This document shows positions 15,631-24,038 of a DNA stretch of 64,000 nucleotides, piece by piece (positions within the stretch are counted from its first letter, which is position 1; each line of letters begins with the position of its first letter). The stretch is from Streptomyces fructofermentans (GTDB lineage Bacteria; Actinomycetota; Actinomycetes; Streptomycetales; Streptomycetaceae): positions 326,646 through 390,645 of the forward strand of contig NZ_BMWD01000005.1 in the NCBI RefSeq assembly GCF_014651055.1, written 5' to 3'. The notes under the pieces are model-generated. The model was not told the origin of the DNA. It searched no databases and worked only from the letters and a program-made list of their open reading frames with translations. The translations under genes and the position numbers were made by a program.

Positions 15631-17191
15631 CCGGACGGGCGGACGGCCGCACCTCGCGGTGGTCGGCGCGGGCCCCGCCGGGCTGACGGCCGCGCTCGCC
15701 GCCGCCGCGCGCGGCGTGCGGGTCACCCTCGTCGACTCCGCCCGGGAGCCGGGCGGCCAGTTCTACCGGCAGCCCGCCGCGGCCCTCGGCGCCCGCCGGC
15801 CCGAGGCCCTGCACCACCAGTGGCGCACCTGGGAACGCCTGCGCGACGGCCTGGCGCGGCACATCGCGTCCGGCGCCGTCACCCTGCTGACGGACCATCA
15901 TGTCTGGTCCGTGGAGCGCGAGTCCGGCTCCGCCGTCGTCCACGCCCTGCTCGGTCCCGCGCAGGAGGAGTCCGTCGCCGTGCGCGCCGACGCGCTGCTG
16001 CTGGCGACGGGCGGCCACGAGAGGGTGCTGCCGTTCCCCGGCTGGACCCTGCCCGGTGTGCTCAGCGCGGGCGGCGCCCAGGCGATGCTCAAGGGCGGGC
16101 TCGTGCTGCCGGGACGTACCGCCGTGGTGGCCGGGACCGGGCCCCTGCTGCTGCCGGTGGCCGCCGGGCTCGCCGCCGCCGGAGCGAGGGTCGCCGCCCT
16201 CGTGGAATGGGCCGACCCCCGGGACCTCCTGCGCCACGTCCGGGTGTTCGCCGCCCGTCCCGCGAAGCTCGTCGAGGGCGCGCGCTACGCGGCCGAACTG
16301 GCCCGGCACCGGATCGCGGTCCGGCCGCGGCACACCGTCGTCGCGGCCCACGGCAGCCGGCATCTCGAAGCCGTCACCGTCGCCGCCCTGGACCGCGACG
16401 GCCGGGTCCGGCCGGGCACGGAGCGGCGCGTCGCCTGCGACACCCTGGCCGTCGGACACGGCATGCTCCCGCACACCGACCTCGCCGAGGCCCTCGGCTG
16501 CCGGCTCGACGGGGTGGCCGTCGCCGTGGACGACGAGCAGCGCACCGACGTGCCCGGCGTCTGGGCGGCGGGCGAGGCCACCGGCATCGGCGGCGCGGCG
16601 CTCGCCCTCGCCGAGGGCAGGATCGCCGGCCTGTCCGTCGCCGCCCGGCTGCACGCGCGGACGCCCGACCCCCGCTCGTACGCGGCCCCCGCCCGGGAAC
16701 GGGCCGCCCTGCGCGCGTTCTTCGCCGCCGTCGACAGCGTCTGCGCCCCGCCCGCCCGGTGGGCCGAGCAGGTCACCGACGACACCGTCGTGTGCCGCTG
16801 CGAGGAGGTGCCGGCCGCCGCGGTCCGCGAGGCCGTCGGCGAACTCGGCGCGGGGGACGTCCGTACGGTGAAGCTGCTGACCCGCGCGGGGATGGGCTGG
16901 TGCCAGGGCCGGATGTGCGGCCCCGCCGTGGCCGGGCTCGCCGGCTGTCCCGAGGCCGCCCCACGACGCCCGTTCGCCCACCCCGTACCGCTCGGCGTCC
17001 TGGCACGCGACCCGGCCCCGGCCCCGCCCTCGGACCTGGCCCCGCACCCGGCCCCGGACCCGGCCTCGGCCCCGGACCCGGCCCCGCCGTCGGACCCGGC
17101 ACCGCATTCAGGGCCGGCGTCGGCCCCCGTGTCGGACCGGGCTCCCCGACCGACACGTCACAGCCCCTCGACCGGATGGGAATCACCATGA
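15623..17191 (+). CDS. NAD(P)/FAD oxidoreductase with BFD-like [2Fe-2S] domain, alpha subunit
   Basis: A 522-residue HcnB/OoxA-type subunit. It has an FAD motif 'VVGAGPAGLTAALAAAA', a second nucleotide site 'TAVVAGTGPLLLPVAAGLA', the 'GVWAAGEATGIGG' closing motif, and a C-terminal BFD-like domain with four Cys ('CRCEEV' and 'GWCQGRMCGP'). The final ~60 residues are a repetitive Pro/Ala/Asp tail coded by near-repeats of 'ccggccccggac', not part of the enzyme fold and probably a recent repeat expansion. The stop overlaps the next ATG (ATGA). Confidence 0.86.
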   Translation: MTDRTGGRPHLAVVGAGPAGLTAALAAAARGVRVTLVDSAREPGGQFYRQPAAALGARRPEALHHQWRTWERLRDGLARHIASGAVTLLTDHHVWSVERESGSAVVHALLGPAQEESVAVRADALLLATGGHERVLPFPGWTLPGVLSAGGAQAMLKGGLVLPGRTAVVAGTGPLLLPVAAGLAAAGARVAALVEWADPRDLLRHVRVFAARPAKLVEGARYAAELARHRIAVRPRHTVVAAHGSRHLEAVTVAALDRDGRVRPGTERRVACDTLAVGHGMLPHTDLAEALGCRLDGVAVAVDDEQRTDVPGVWAAGEATGIGGAALALAEGRIAGLSVAARLHARTPDPRSYAAPARERAALRAFFAAVDSVCAPPARWAEQVTDDTVVCRCEEVPAAAVREAVGELGAGDVRTVKLLTRAGMGWCQGRMCGPAVAGLAGCPEAAPRRPFAHPVPLGVLARDPAPAPPSDLAPHPAPDPASAPDPAPPSDPAPHSGPASAPVSDRAPRPTRHSPSTGWESP

Positions 17192-18078
17192 CCGACCTCC
17201 GCCCCTGGCGCGGTGTCCTCGTCGCCACCGCCCTCCCGCTCCGCGACGACCTCTCCGTCGACCACGACGCGTACGCCGAGCACTGCGCCTGGCTCGTCGG
17301 GAACGGCTGCGACGGTGTCGTGCCGAACGGCTCGCTCGGCGAGTACCAGGTGCTGACCGAGCGGGAGCGGGCCGACGTGGTGAGGACCGCGGTCGCCGCG
17401 ATCGGCGGGGAACGCGTGATGCCGGGCGTCGCCGCGTACGGCTCGGCGGAGGCCCGGCGCTGGGCGGAGCAGGCGCGTGACGCGGGGTGTGCCTCCGTGA
17501 TGCTGCTGCCGCCCAACGCCTACCGGGCCGACGAGCGTTCCGTCCTCGCCCACTACGCGGAGGTCGCCGCGGCGGGCCTCCCGGTCGTGGCGTACAACAA
17601 CCCGATCGACACCAAGGTCGACCTGGTCCCGGAACTGCTGGCCAGGCTGCACGGCGAAGGCCTGATCCACGCGGTCAAGGAGTTCTCCGGCGATGTGCGC
17701 CGCGCGTACCGCATCGCCGAACTGGCCCCGGAACTCGACCTGCTGATCGGCGCCGACGACGTGCTGCTGGAGCTGGCGGTGGCCGGCGCCAAGGGCTGGG
17801 TGGCCGGCTACCCCAACGCGCTGCCCGCGGCGGGCGTCGCGCTGTACCGGGCCGCCGTGGCGGGGGACCTGGAGACGGCGGGCAAGCTCTACCGGCAGCT
17901 CCACCCGCTGCTGCGCTGGGACTCCAGGACCGAGTTCGTACAGGCCATCAAACTGTCGATGGACGTCGTGGGACGCCGCGGCGGTCCGGTACGGGCGCCC
18001 CGGGTGCCGCTCCTGCCCGAGCAGGAGCGGGAGGTGCGCGAGGCCACCGAACGGGCCGTCGCCGCCGGACTCGCCTGA
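17188..18078 (+). CDS. Dihydrodipicolinate synthase-family enzyme, probable pyrroline-4-hydroxy-2-carboxylate deaminase
   Basis: A 296-residue class I aldolase-fold protein. The Schiff-base Lys164 is in 'AVKEFSGD', the general-acid Tyr in 'VVAYNNPID', and the carboxylate loop is 'PNGSLGEYQ'. In hydroxyproline operons this family member converts pyrroline-4-hydroxy-2-carboxylate to alpha-ketoglutarate semialdehyde and ammonia; the assignment here rests on context. The ATG at 17188 overlaps the previous stop (ATGA) and has GGGA 6 bases upstream; an in-frame ATG at 17176 is the alternative. Confidence 0.87.
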   Translation: MTDLRPWRGVLVATALPLRDDLSVDHDAYAEHCAWLVGNGCDGVVPNGSLGEYQVLTERERADVVRTAVAAIGGERVMPGVAAYGSAEARRWAEQARDAGCASVMLLPPNAYRADERSVLAHYAEVAAAGLPVVAYNNPIDTKVDLVPELLARLHGEGLIHAVKEFSGDVRRAYRIAELAPELDLLIGADDVLLELAVAGAKGWVAGYPNALPAAGVALYRAAVAGDLETAGKLYRQLHPLLRWDSRTEFVQAIKLSMDVVGRRGGPVRAPRVPLLPEQEREVREATERAVAAGLA

Positions 18079-18233
18079 CGGCCGCACCGCCCGGCGCCGG
18101 GTAGCGGGAGGACCGCCCCGCCCGGCGCCGGCCCGTTGGCGGTCGGCCGTACCCGAAGGCCGCCCGCCCGCACGCCGTCCGGCGCGCTTGGCCCACCGAC
18201 CGCAGCGAGACCCCGAACGACGAGAGGGAGACC

Positions 18234-19235
18234 ATGCGCAGCACACTCGTCCTGCACGCCGTCGACTCGCACACCGAGGGCATGCCGACCCGCGTGATCA
18301 CCGGCGGGATCGGCACGGTCCCCGGCGCCACCATGAACGAGCGGCGCCTGTACTTCCGCGAACACCGGGACGACATCAAGCAGTTGCTGATGAACGAGCC
18401 GCGCGGCCACGCGGCGATGAGCGGTGCGGTCCTCCAGCCGCCGACCCGGCCCGACTGCGACTTCGGCGTCATCTACATCGAGGTGTCGGGCTACCTCCCG
18501 ATGTGCGGCCACGGCACCATCGGTGTCGCGACCGTCCTGGTGGAGACCGGCATGGTCGAGGTGGTCGAACCGGTGACCACCATCCGTCTCGACACCCCGG
18601 CCGGAGTCGTCGTCGCGGAGGTGGCCGTCGAGAACGGCGCGGCCAGGGCGGTCACCCTGCGCAACGTGCCGTCCTTCGCCGTCGCGCTCGACCGGAAGAT
18701 CGAGCTGGCCGACGGCCGGACCGTCACCTACGACCTCGCGTACGGCGGGAACTTCTACGCGATCCTGCCGCTCGACGCGTTCGGGCTGCCCTTCGACCGG
18801 GCGCGCAAGGACGACATCCTCGCCGCGGGGCTCTCACTGATGGAGGCCGTCAACGCCCAGGGGGAGCCGGTCCACCCGGAGGACCCGTCCATCCGGGGCT
18901 GCCACCACGTGCAGCTGCTCGCACCCGGGTCGACGCCCCGCCACTCACGGCACGCGATGGCCATCCACCCCGGCTGGTTCGACCGCTCGCCCTGCGGCAC
19001 GGGCACCAGCGCGCGCATGGCGCAACTGCACGCGCGCGGCGAACTGCCCCTGCACACCGAGTTCTTGAACGAGTCCTTCATCGGGACCCACTTCACGGGA
19101 CGGCTCCTCGGCACCACCGAGGTCGCCGGATCGCCCGCCGTGCTGCCCAGTTTCACCGGACGGGCCTGGGTGACCGGCACCGCGCAGTACCTTCTCGACC
19201 CCGAGGACCCGTTCCCCGCGGGCTTCGTCCTGTAG
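18234..19235 (+). CDS. 4-hydroxyproline epimerase (proline racemase family)
   Basis: A 333-residue proline racemase-fold enzyme. Both catalytic cysteines are present: Cys91 in 'PMCGHGTIG' and Cys254 in 'SPCGTGTSARMA'. Dehydratase members replace the second with Thr, so epimerase or racemase chemistry is favoured. It should convert trans-4-hydroxy-L-proline to cis-4-hydroxy-D-proline, the entry step for the dehydrogenase encoded upstream. A 155-base gap precedes it, so it may have its own promoter; GAGGGAG lies just before the ATG. Confidence 0.92.
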   Translation: MRSTLVLHAVDSHTEGMPTRVITGGIGTVPGATMNERRLYFREHRDDIKQLLMNEPRGHAAMSGAVLQPPTRPDCDFGVIYIEVSGYLPMCGHGTIGVATVLVETGMVEVVEPVTTIRLDTPAGVVVAEVAVENGAARAVTLRNVPSFAVALDRKIELADGRTVTYDLAYGGNFYAILPLDAFGLPFDRARKDDILAAGLSLMEAVNAQGEPVHPEDPSIRGCHHVQLLAPGSTPRHSRHAMAIHPGWFDRSPCGTGTSARMAQLHARGELPLHTEFLNESFIGTHFTGRLLGTTEVAGSPAVLPSFTGRAWVTGTAQYLLDPEDPFPAGFVL

Positions 19236-19274
19236 ACCCCGCCGCCACCGCGTGACCCCGAAGGAGCCCGACCG

Positions 19275-19952
19275 ATGCCCGCCCAGCGCCCCGGCGCCCC
19301 CGCCCTGCCCACGCTGGGCGGCAAGAAGCCCAGTTACCGTGAGCGAGTCGCGGACGCCCTGCGGGCCGCACTGATCGCCGGCGAACTGCGCCCGGGCGAG
19401 GTGTACTCGGCGCCCGGTCTGGCCGGGCGCTTCGGGGTCTCCGCGACACCCGTCCGCGAGGCCATGCTCGACCTCGCCAAGGAGGGCCTGGTGGACACCG
19501 TGCCCAACAAGGGCTTCCGGGTGACGGCGGTGTCCGAGCGGCAGCTCGACGAGTACACCCACATCCGCTCACTCATCGAGATCCCCACCACGGCCGCCCT
19601 CGCGACCACCGCGGAGCCGGCCGCGCTGGAGCAACTGCGGCCGGTGGCACGGGAGATCGTCACGGCCGCCGCCGACGGGGACCTCATCGCCTACGTCGAG
19701 GCGGACATCCGCTTCCACCTCGGACTGCTGGCGCTCGCGGGCAACGAGCACCTGGTCGCGGTGGTCGGCGACCTGCGCAAGCGCTCGCGGCTCTACGGGC
19801 TGCACGCACTGGTGGAGGCCGGCCGCCTGGAGGCCTCGGCCGAGGAGCACCTGGAGATCCTCGACGCGCTGGCGGCCCGCGACGAGAGCGCCGTACGGGC
19901 CGTGATGACCCGACACCTGGGACACGTGCGGGGGTTGTGGGCGGCCGGGTGA
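19275..19952 (+). CDS. GntR-family regulator with FCD domain
   Basis: A 225-residue regulator. The winged helix spans about 15-80 ('ALIAGELRPGEVYSAPGLAGRFGVSATPVREAMLDL' is split across recognition elements), followed by an all-helical FCD effector domain with metal-binding His/Asp positions ('DIRFHLGLLALAGNEHL', 'HLEILDALAARD'). It is co-directional with the catabolic genes and 39 bases after the epimerase. It probably represses the operon at the palindrome over the 14.04-kb promoter until hydroxyproline or an intermediate binds. Confidence 0.9.
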   Translation: MPAQRPGAPALPTLGGKKPSYRERVADALRAALIAGELRPGEVYSAPGLAGRFGVSATPVREAMLDLAKEGLVDTVPNKGFRVTAVSERQLDEYTHIRSLIEIPTTAALATTAEPAALEQLRPVAREIVTAAADGDLIAYVEADIRFHLGLLALAGNEHLVAVVGDLRKRSRLYGLHALVEAGRLEASAEEHLEILDALAARDESAVRAVMTRHLGHVRGLWAAG

Positions 19953-20042
19953 GCGAACCGCGACACGCTGCCGGGCAACCCCGCCCCCGCGCGCCCGCGT
20001 GCTCTCCTGAGTTCGCCCCAGGAGCCCGGAGGAGAACGCACG

Positions 20043-21836
20043 GTGAGCAAGCGCATCCGCAGAACGCAGGCCGCAGTTGTGGCGGTGCTGGCCGCACTCG
20101 CCGTCCTGCCGCCGGGCAACTCCACCGCGGCGTCCGCGGTCCGCGCGTCCACCGCGCCCTCGGCCGCGCGGGCGCCCGGCCACGACCTGCTCAGCGCGGC
20201 CGGTCGGCGCAGCAGCCGGGCGCGCGCGCTGGCGGTCGCGCAGGTGGCCGCAGGCCGCGCGGTCCCCGAGACGCGGGGCTCCTCGCAGCGCATCGAGTAC
20301 CGGGCGGGCCGGTACGCCGAGACGCGACGCACCACGGACCGTGTCTTCGTCCTGCCGGTCGAGTTCCCCGACCAGCGGCACAACGACATCCCGCGGCCCG
20401 ACCGCTCCACCGACAACACCACCGTGTGGACGCGGGACTACAGCAGGGACTACTACCGGCGGCAGATCTTCGGCAGGTGGCGCGGCTCCCTCAAGTCCTA
20501 CTACCGGCGCCAGTCCAGCGGCGCCTACTCGATCACCGGGACCGTGCACGCCTGGACGCGTGTCGGCCACCGGCTCGCGTACTACGGCACCGACTCCTGC
20601 ACGAGGAACGGGGCGGCCGTCTCGACGTACTACTGCAACAGACGGCTCGTCACCGACGGCCTCGACCAGTGGTACGAGGACCGGCGGGCCGACGGGTGGA
20701 GCGCCCGCCGGCTGGCCGAGTACCTCTCCACGTACGACAGATGGGACCGCAACGACTTCGACGGGGACGGCGTCTTCAACGAGCCCGACGGCTACCTGGA
20801 CCGGGTCATGATGATGTTCGCGGGCGAGTCGCAGGCCAACGGCGGCGGGGCGCGCGGCACCGACACCCTCGGCTCCCACCGGGGCACGGTCAGCCACCTC
20901 CAGAGCGGTGCGGGCCGGCTCGGCCCCGCCAACGGCAACCACGACGGGGGCAGCCCCGTCGGCGGCTCGGGGATCTGGGTCAACGACTACACGATGACCA
21001 ACGAGAACCGCGGGCTGGGCACCCTGGCCCACGAGTACGGCCACGACCTCGGACTGCCCGACCTGTACGACACCTCGGGGGGCGAGAACTCCACCGGGTT
21101 CTGGTCGGCGATGTCCCAGGGTTCGCTGCTCTCCGACGAGCACGAACTCGCCCGGCACCCGGGGGACCTGGGCGCCTGGGCGAAGCTCCAGCTCGGCTGG
21201 CTCGACCACGAGGCCGTCGAGGCGGGCACCGCGGCCACGGTCACCCTGAACCCGCTGTCCGTGAACTCCGCGACCCCGGGCAGCGAGGCACTCGTGGTGC
21301 GGCTCCCGGCGGACGCGGACGGCAACAGCCGCTCGTACGTCGTCGAGAACCGCCAGTACACGGGGGACGACGTCCACCTCAAGTCCGGTCCCTTCCACCT
21401 GGGTTGGGCGGGATCGAAACCCCGGCTGAAGGAACGCCTCGGCTACGGGACCGGCGTCCTGATCTGGTACTGGAACACCAGGTACCGCGACAACCGGACC
21501 AGGGCCAACGGCGGCCACGGCCTGATCCTTCCCGTCGACGCGCACGCCGAGCCCTTCCGCGGCCCCTCGGGAGCCGTGCTCCGCAACCGCCTCCAGGCGT
21601 ACGACGCGCCCTTCGGCCGCAGGCCCACCGCCCCGCTCGTCCTCCACGTCGGCGGGGTGCGCACGACCGTCCCGTCCCGGCCGGGCGTCCCGGTCTTCGA
21701 CGACCGCGGCAGGACCCACCACCACGCCGCCGCCCCCTACGGCTCCAGCCACGACGCCGACTCCGGGACCACGATCACCGTGGACCGCGAGTACCCCGAC
21801 GGCCGGGTGAAGGTTTCGGTCGGTTCGTCCGGCTGA
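20043..21836 (+). CDS. Secreted M6-family metalloprotease (immune inhibitor A-like)
   Basis: A 597-residue exported zinc protease. A signal peptide (basic start, 'VVAVLAALAVLPP' core) leads into a pro-region. The M6 catalytic site is 'HEYGHDLGLPD', with Zn ligands His330 and His334 and base Glu331. 'DNTTVWTRDYSRDYYRR' and 'FDGDGVFNEPDGYLD' are characteristic family blocks. The C-terminal ~170 residues look like beta-rich accessory sequence. GTG start with GGAGGAG 7 bases before it. It heads the peptidase cluster but is separated from the next gene by 46 bases containing a possible short stem. Confidence 0.9.
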   Translation: MSKRIRRTQAAVVAVLAALAVLPPGNSTAASAVRASTAPSAARAPGHDLLSAAGRRSSRARALAVAQVAAGRAVPETRGSSQRIEYRAGRYAETRRTTDRVFVLPVEFPDQRHNDIPRPDRSTDNTTVWTRDYSRDYYRRQIFGRWRGSLKSYYRRQSSGAYSITGTVHAWTRVGHRLAYYGTDSCTRNGAAVSTYYCNRRLVTDGLDQWYEDRRADGWSARRLAEYLSTYDRWDRNDFDGDGVFNEPDGYLDRVMMMFAGESQANGGGARGTDTLGSHRGTVSHLQSGAGRLGPANGNHDGGSPVGGSGIWVNDYTMTNENRGLGTLAHEYGHDLGLPDLYDTSGGENSTGFWSAMSQGSLLSDEHELARHPGDLGAWAKLQLGWLDHEAVEAGTAATVTLNPLSVNSATPGSEALVVRLPADADGNSRSYVVENRQYTGDDVHLKSGPFHLGWAGSKPRLKERLGYGTGVLIWYWNTRYRDNRTRANGGHGLILPVDAHAEPFRGPSGAVLRNRLQAYDAPFGRRPTAPLVLHVGGVRTTVPSRPGVPVFDDRGRTHHHAAAPYGSSHDADSGTTITVDREYPDGRVKVSVGSSG

Positions 21837-21882
21837 GGGCCCACCCCTGTGGGGCGCAGACGGACTGCGATACAACTGGAGC

Positions 21883-22719
21883 ATGGCAAAGATCCTCATC
21901 AGCGCCGACATGGAGGGCGCCACCGGTGTGACCTGGCCGGCCGACGTGCTGCCGGGCACACCGCAGTGGGAGCGGTGCCGCGCGATGTTCACCTCGGACG
22001 TCAACGCGGCGGTCCTCGGCTTCCTCGACGGCGGTGCCGACGAGGTCCTCGTCAACGAGGCCCACTGGACCATGCGCAATCTCCTCCTGGAGCAACTGGA
22101 CGAACGCGCCCAGATGCTCACGGGACGGCACAAGTCGCTCTCCATGGTGGAGGGCGTGCAGCACGGCGACGTCGACGGCATCGCCTTCATCGGCTACCAC
22201 GCCGGGGCGGGCATGGAGGGCGTCCTCGCCCACACCTACCTCGCCAACTCGATCACCGGCGTCTGGGTCGACGACGTACGCGCCAGCGAGGGCCTGCTGA
22301 ACGCCCTGGTCGTCGCCGAGTACGGCGTCCCCGTCGTGCTCGTCACCGGCGACGACGTGGCCTGCGAGGACGCGCTCGGCTACGCGCCCGAGGCACTGAA
22401 GGTCGCCGTCAAGGACCATGTGTCGCGGTACGCGGCGGTGTGCCGCACCCCCGCCCGCACGGCCGCCGACATCCGCGCCGCGGCCAAGGAGGCGACCGGC
22501 CTCGCGGTACGGCACGAGCCCGTCGCGGCCGGGCCGTTCACCGTGGCCCTGGAGTTCGACGCCGAGCACCTCGCGATGGCGGCCACCGTCGTCCCGGGCG
22601 TCGAGCGCACCGGCGAGCGCAGGATCGCCTACACCAGCCCGACCATGTACGAAGGCATCCGCACCTTCAAGGCGGTCACCACGATCGTCTCGGCCGCCGT
22701 GGAGGAGACCTATGGCTGA
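21883..22719 (+). CDS. M55-family D-aminopeptidase (DppA-like)
   Basis: A 278-residue cytoplasmic protein matching DppA. 'KILISADMEGATGV' has the Asp-x-Glu metal ligands; 'VNEAHWTMRNLL' and 'FIGYHAGAGMEGVLAHTY' supply further metal and catalytic residues; 'GLLNALVVAEYGVPVVLVTGDD' is the family's core. DppA releases N-terminal D-amino acids from peptides such as D-Ala-D-Ala, so it may process peptidoglycan-derived peptides. The M20 gene starts 8 bases before its stop, with GGAGGAG inside this gene. Confidence 0.9.
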   Translation: MAKILISADMEGATGVTWPADVLPGTPQWERCRAMFTSDVNAAVLGFLDGGADEVLVNEAHWTMRNLLLEQLDERAQMLTGRHKSLSMVEGVQHGDVDGIAFIGYHAGAGMEGVLAHTYLANSITGVWVDDVRASEGLLNALVVAEYGVPVVLVTGDDVACEDALGYAPEALKVAVKDHVSRYAAVCRTPARTAADIRAAAKEATGLAVRHEPVAAGPFTVALEFDAEHLAMAATVVPGVERTGERRIAYTSPTMYEGIRTFKAVTTIVSAAVEETYG

Positions 22720-24031
22720 CCAGCACACCCCCGACCAGCAGGCCCTGGACGAGGTCGTCCGGTTCACCTCGGACCTCATCCGGATCGACACGACGAACCG
22801 CGGAGGCGGCGACTGCCGGGAGCGTCCGGCCGCCGAGTACGCCGCCGCCCTGCTGGCCGAGGCGGGCCTGGAGCCGACGCTCCTGGAGCGCACCGAGGGA
22901 CGCACGAACGTCGTCGCGCGGCTGGAGGGCACCGACCCGTCCGCCGACGCGCTGCTCGTCCACGGCCACCTGGACGTCGTACCGGCGCAGGCCGAGGACT
23001 GGAGCGTGCACCCGTTCTCCGGCGAGGTCCGCGACGGCGTCGTCTGGGGCCGGGGCGCCGTCGACATGAAGAACATGGACGCGATGATCCTCTCGGTCGT
23101 CCGGCACTGGGCGCGCACCGGAGTGCGCCCCCGCCGCGACCTCGTCATCGCCTTCACCGCCGACGAGGAGGCCAGCGCCGAGGACGGCTCGGGCTTCCTC
23201 GCCGACAAGCACCCCGGCCTCTTCGAGGGCTGCACCGAGGGCATCAGCGAGTCCGGGGCGTTCACCTTCCACGACGGCACGGGCCGCGAGATCTACCCCG
23301 TCGCGGCCGGTGAGCGGGGCACGGGCTGGCTCAAGCTCACGGCGCACGGCCGGGCCGGCCACGGCTCCAAGGTCAACCGCGCCAACGCCGTGACCCGGCT
23401 CGCCGCCGCGATCGCGCGGATCGGCGCCCACGAGTGGCCCGTGCGGCTCACTCCGACCGTCGGCGCGGCACTCACCGAACTCGCCGCGCTGTACGGCGTC
23501 GAGCCCGACCTCGACGACGTGGACACCCTCCTCGCCAAGATCGGCCCCGCGGCCGCCCTCGTCGAGGCCACCGTGCGCAACAGCGCCAACCCCACGATGC
23601 TCGACGCCGGCTACAAGATCAACGTGATCCCCGGCGAGGCCGTCGCGCACGTCGACGGACGCTTCCTGCCCGGTACCGAGGACGAGTTCCGCGCGACCCT
23701 CGACCAGCTCACCGGACCCGACGTGGACTGGGAGTTCCAGCACCGCGAGGTCGCCCTCACGGCACCCGTCGACTCGCCCACGTTCGCCGGCATGCGTGCC
23801 GCCGTCGCGGAGTTCGCGCCGGGCGGGCACGTCGTGCCGTACTGCATGTCGGGCGGCACCGACGCCAAGCAGTTCTCACGCCTCGGCATCACCGGATACG
23901 GGTTCGCGCCGCTCAAGCTGCCCGCGGGCTTCGACTACCAGGCCCTGTTCCACGGAGTGGACGAGCGGGTGCCGGTCGAGGCGCTCCACTTCGGCGTCCG
24001 CGTCCTCGACCGCTTTCTGCGCACGGCCTAG
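22712..24031 (+). CDS. M20/M25/M40-family metallopeptidase
   Basis: A 439-residue di-zinc peptidase. It has 'VHGHLDVVPA' (His ligand), 'WGRGAVDMKNMDAM' (bridging Asp), 'FTADEEAS' (catalytic Glu pair), and a central dimerisation domain with the His of 'HGRAGHGSKVNR'. It fits ArgE/DapE/carnosinase-like dipeptidases that finish short peptides in the cytoplasm. The ATG at 22712 follows GGAGGAG, overlapping the upstream gene by 8 bases, so it is translationally coupled to the D-aminopeptidase. Confidence 0.9.
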   Translation: MADQHTPDQQALDEVVRFTSDLIRIDTTNRGGGDCRERPAAEYAAALLAEAGLEPTLLERTEGRTNVVARLEGTDPSADALLVHGHLDVVPAQAEDWSVHPFSGEVRDGVVWGRGAVDMKNMDAMILSVVRHWARTGVRPRRDLVIAFTADEEASAEDGSGFLADKHPGLFEGCTEGISESGAFTFHDGTGREIYPVAAGERGTGWLKLTAHGRAGHGSKVNRANAVTRLAAAIARIGAHEWPVRLTPTVGAALTELAALYGVEPDLDDVDTLLAKIGPAAALVEATVRNSANPTMLDAGYKINVIPGEAVAHVDGRFLPGTEDEFRATLDQLTGPDVDWEFQHREVALTAPVDSPTFAGMRAAVAEFAPGGHVVPYCMSGGTDAKQFSRLGITGYGFAPLKLPAGFDYQALFHGVDERVPVEALHFGVRVLDRFLRTA

Positions 24032-24038
24032 GGAAGAA

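Noticed and set aside
17176..17190. Earlier ATG (17176) for the deaminase
   Set aside because: The ATG at 17188 has better ribosome-binding spacing and the ATGA overlap; the earlier one is only noted as an alternative.
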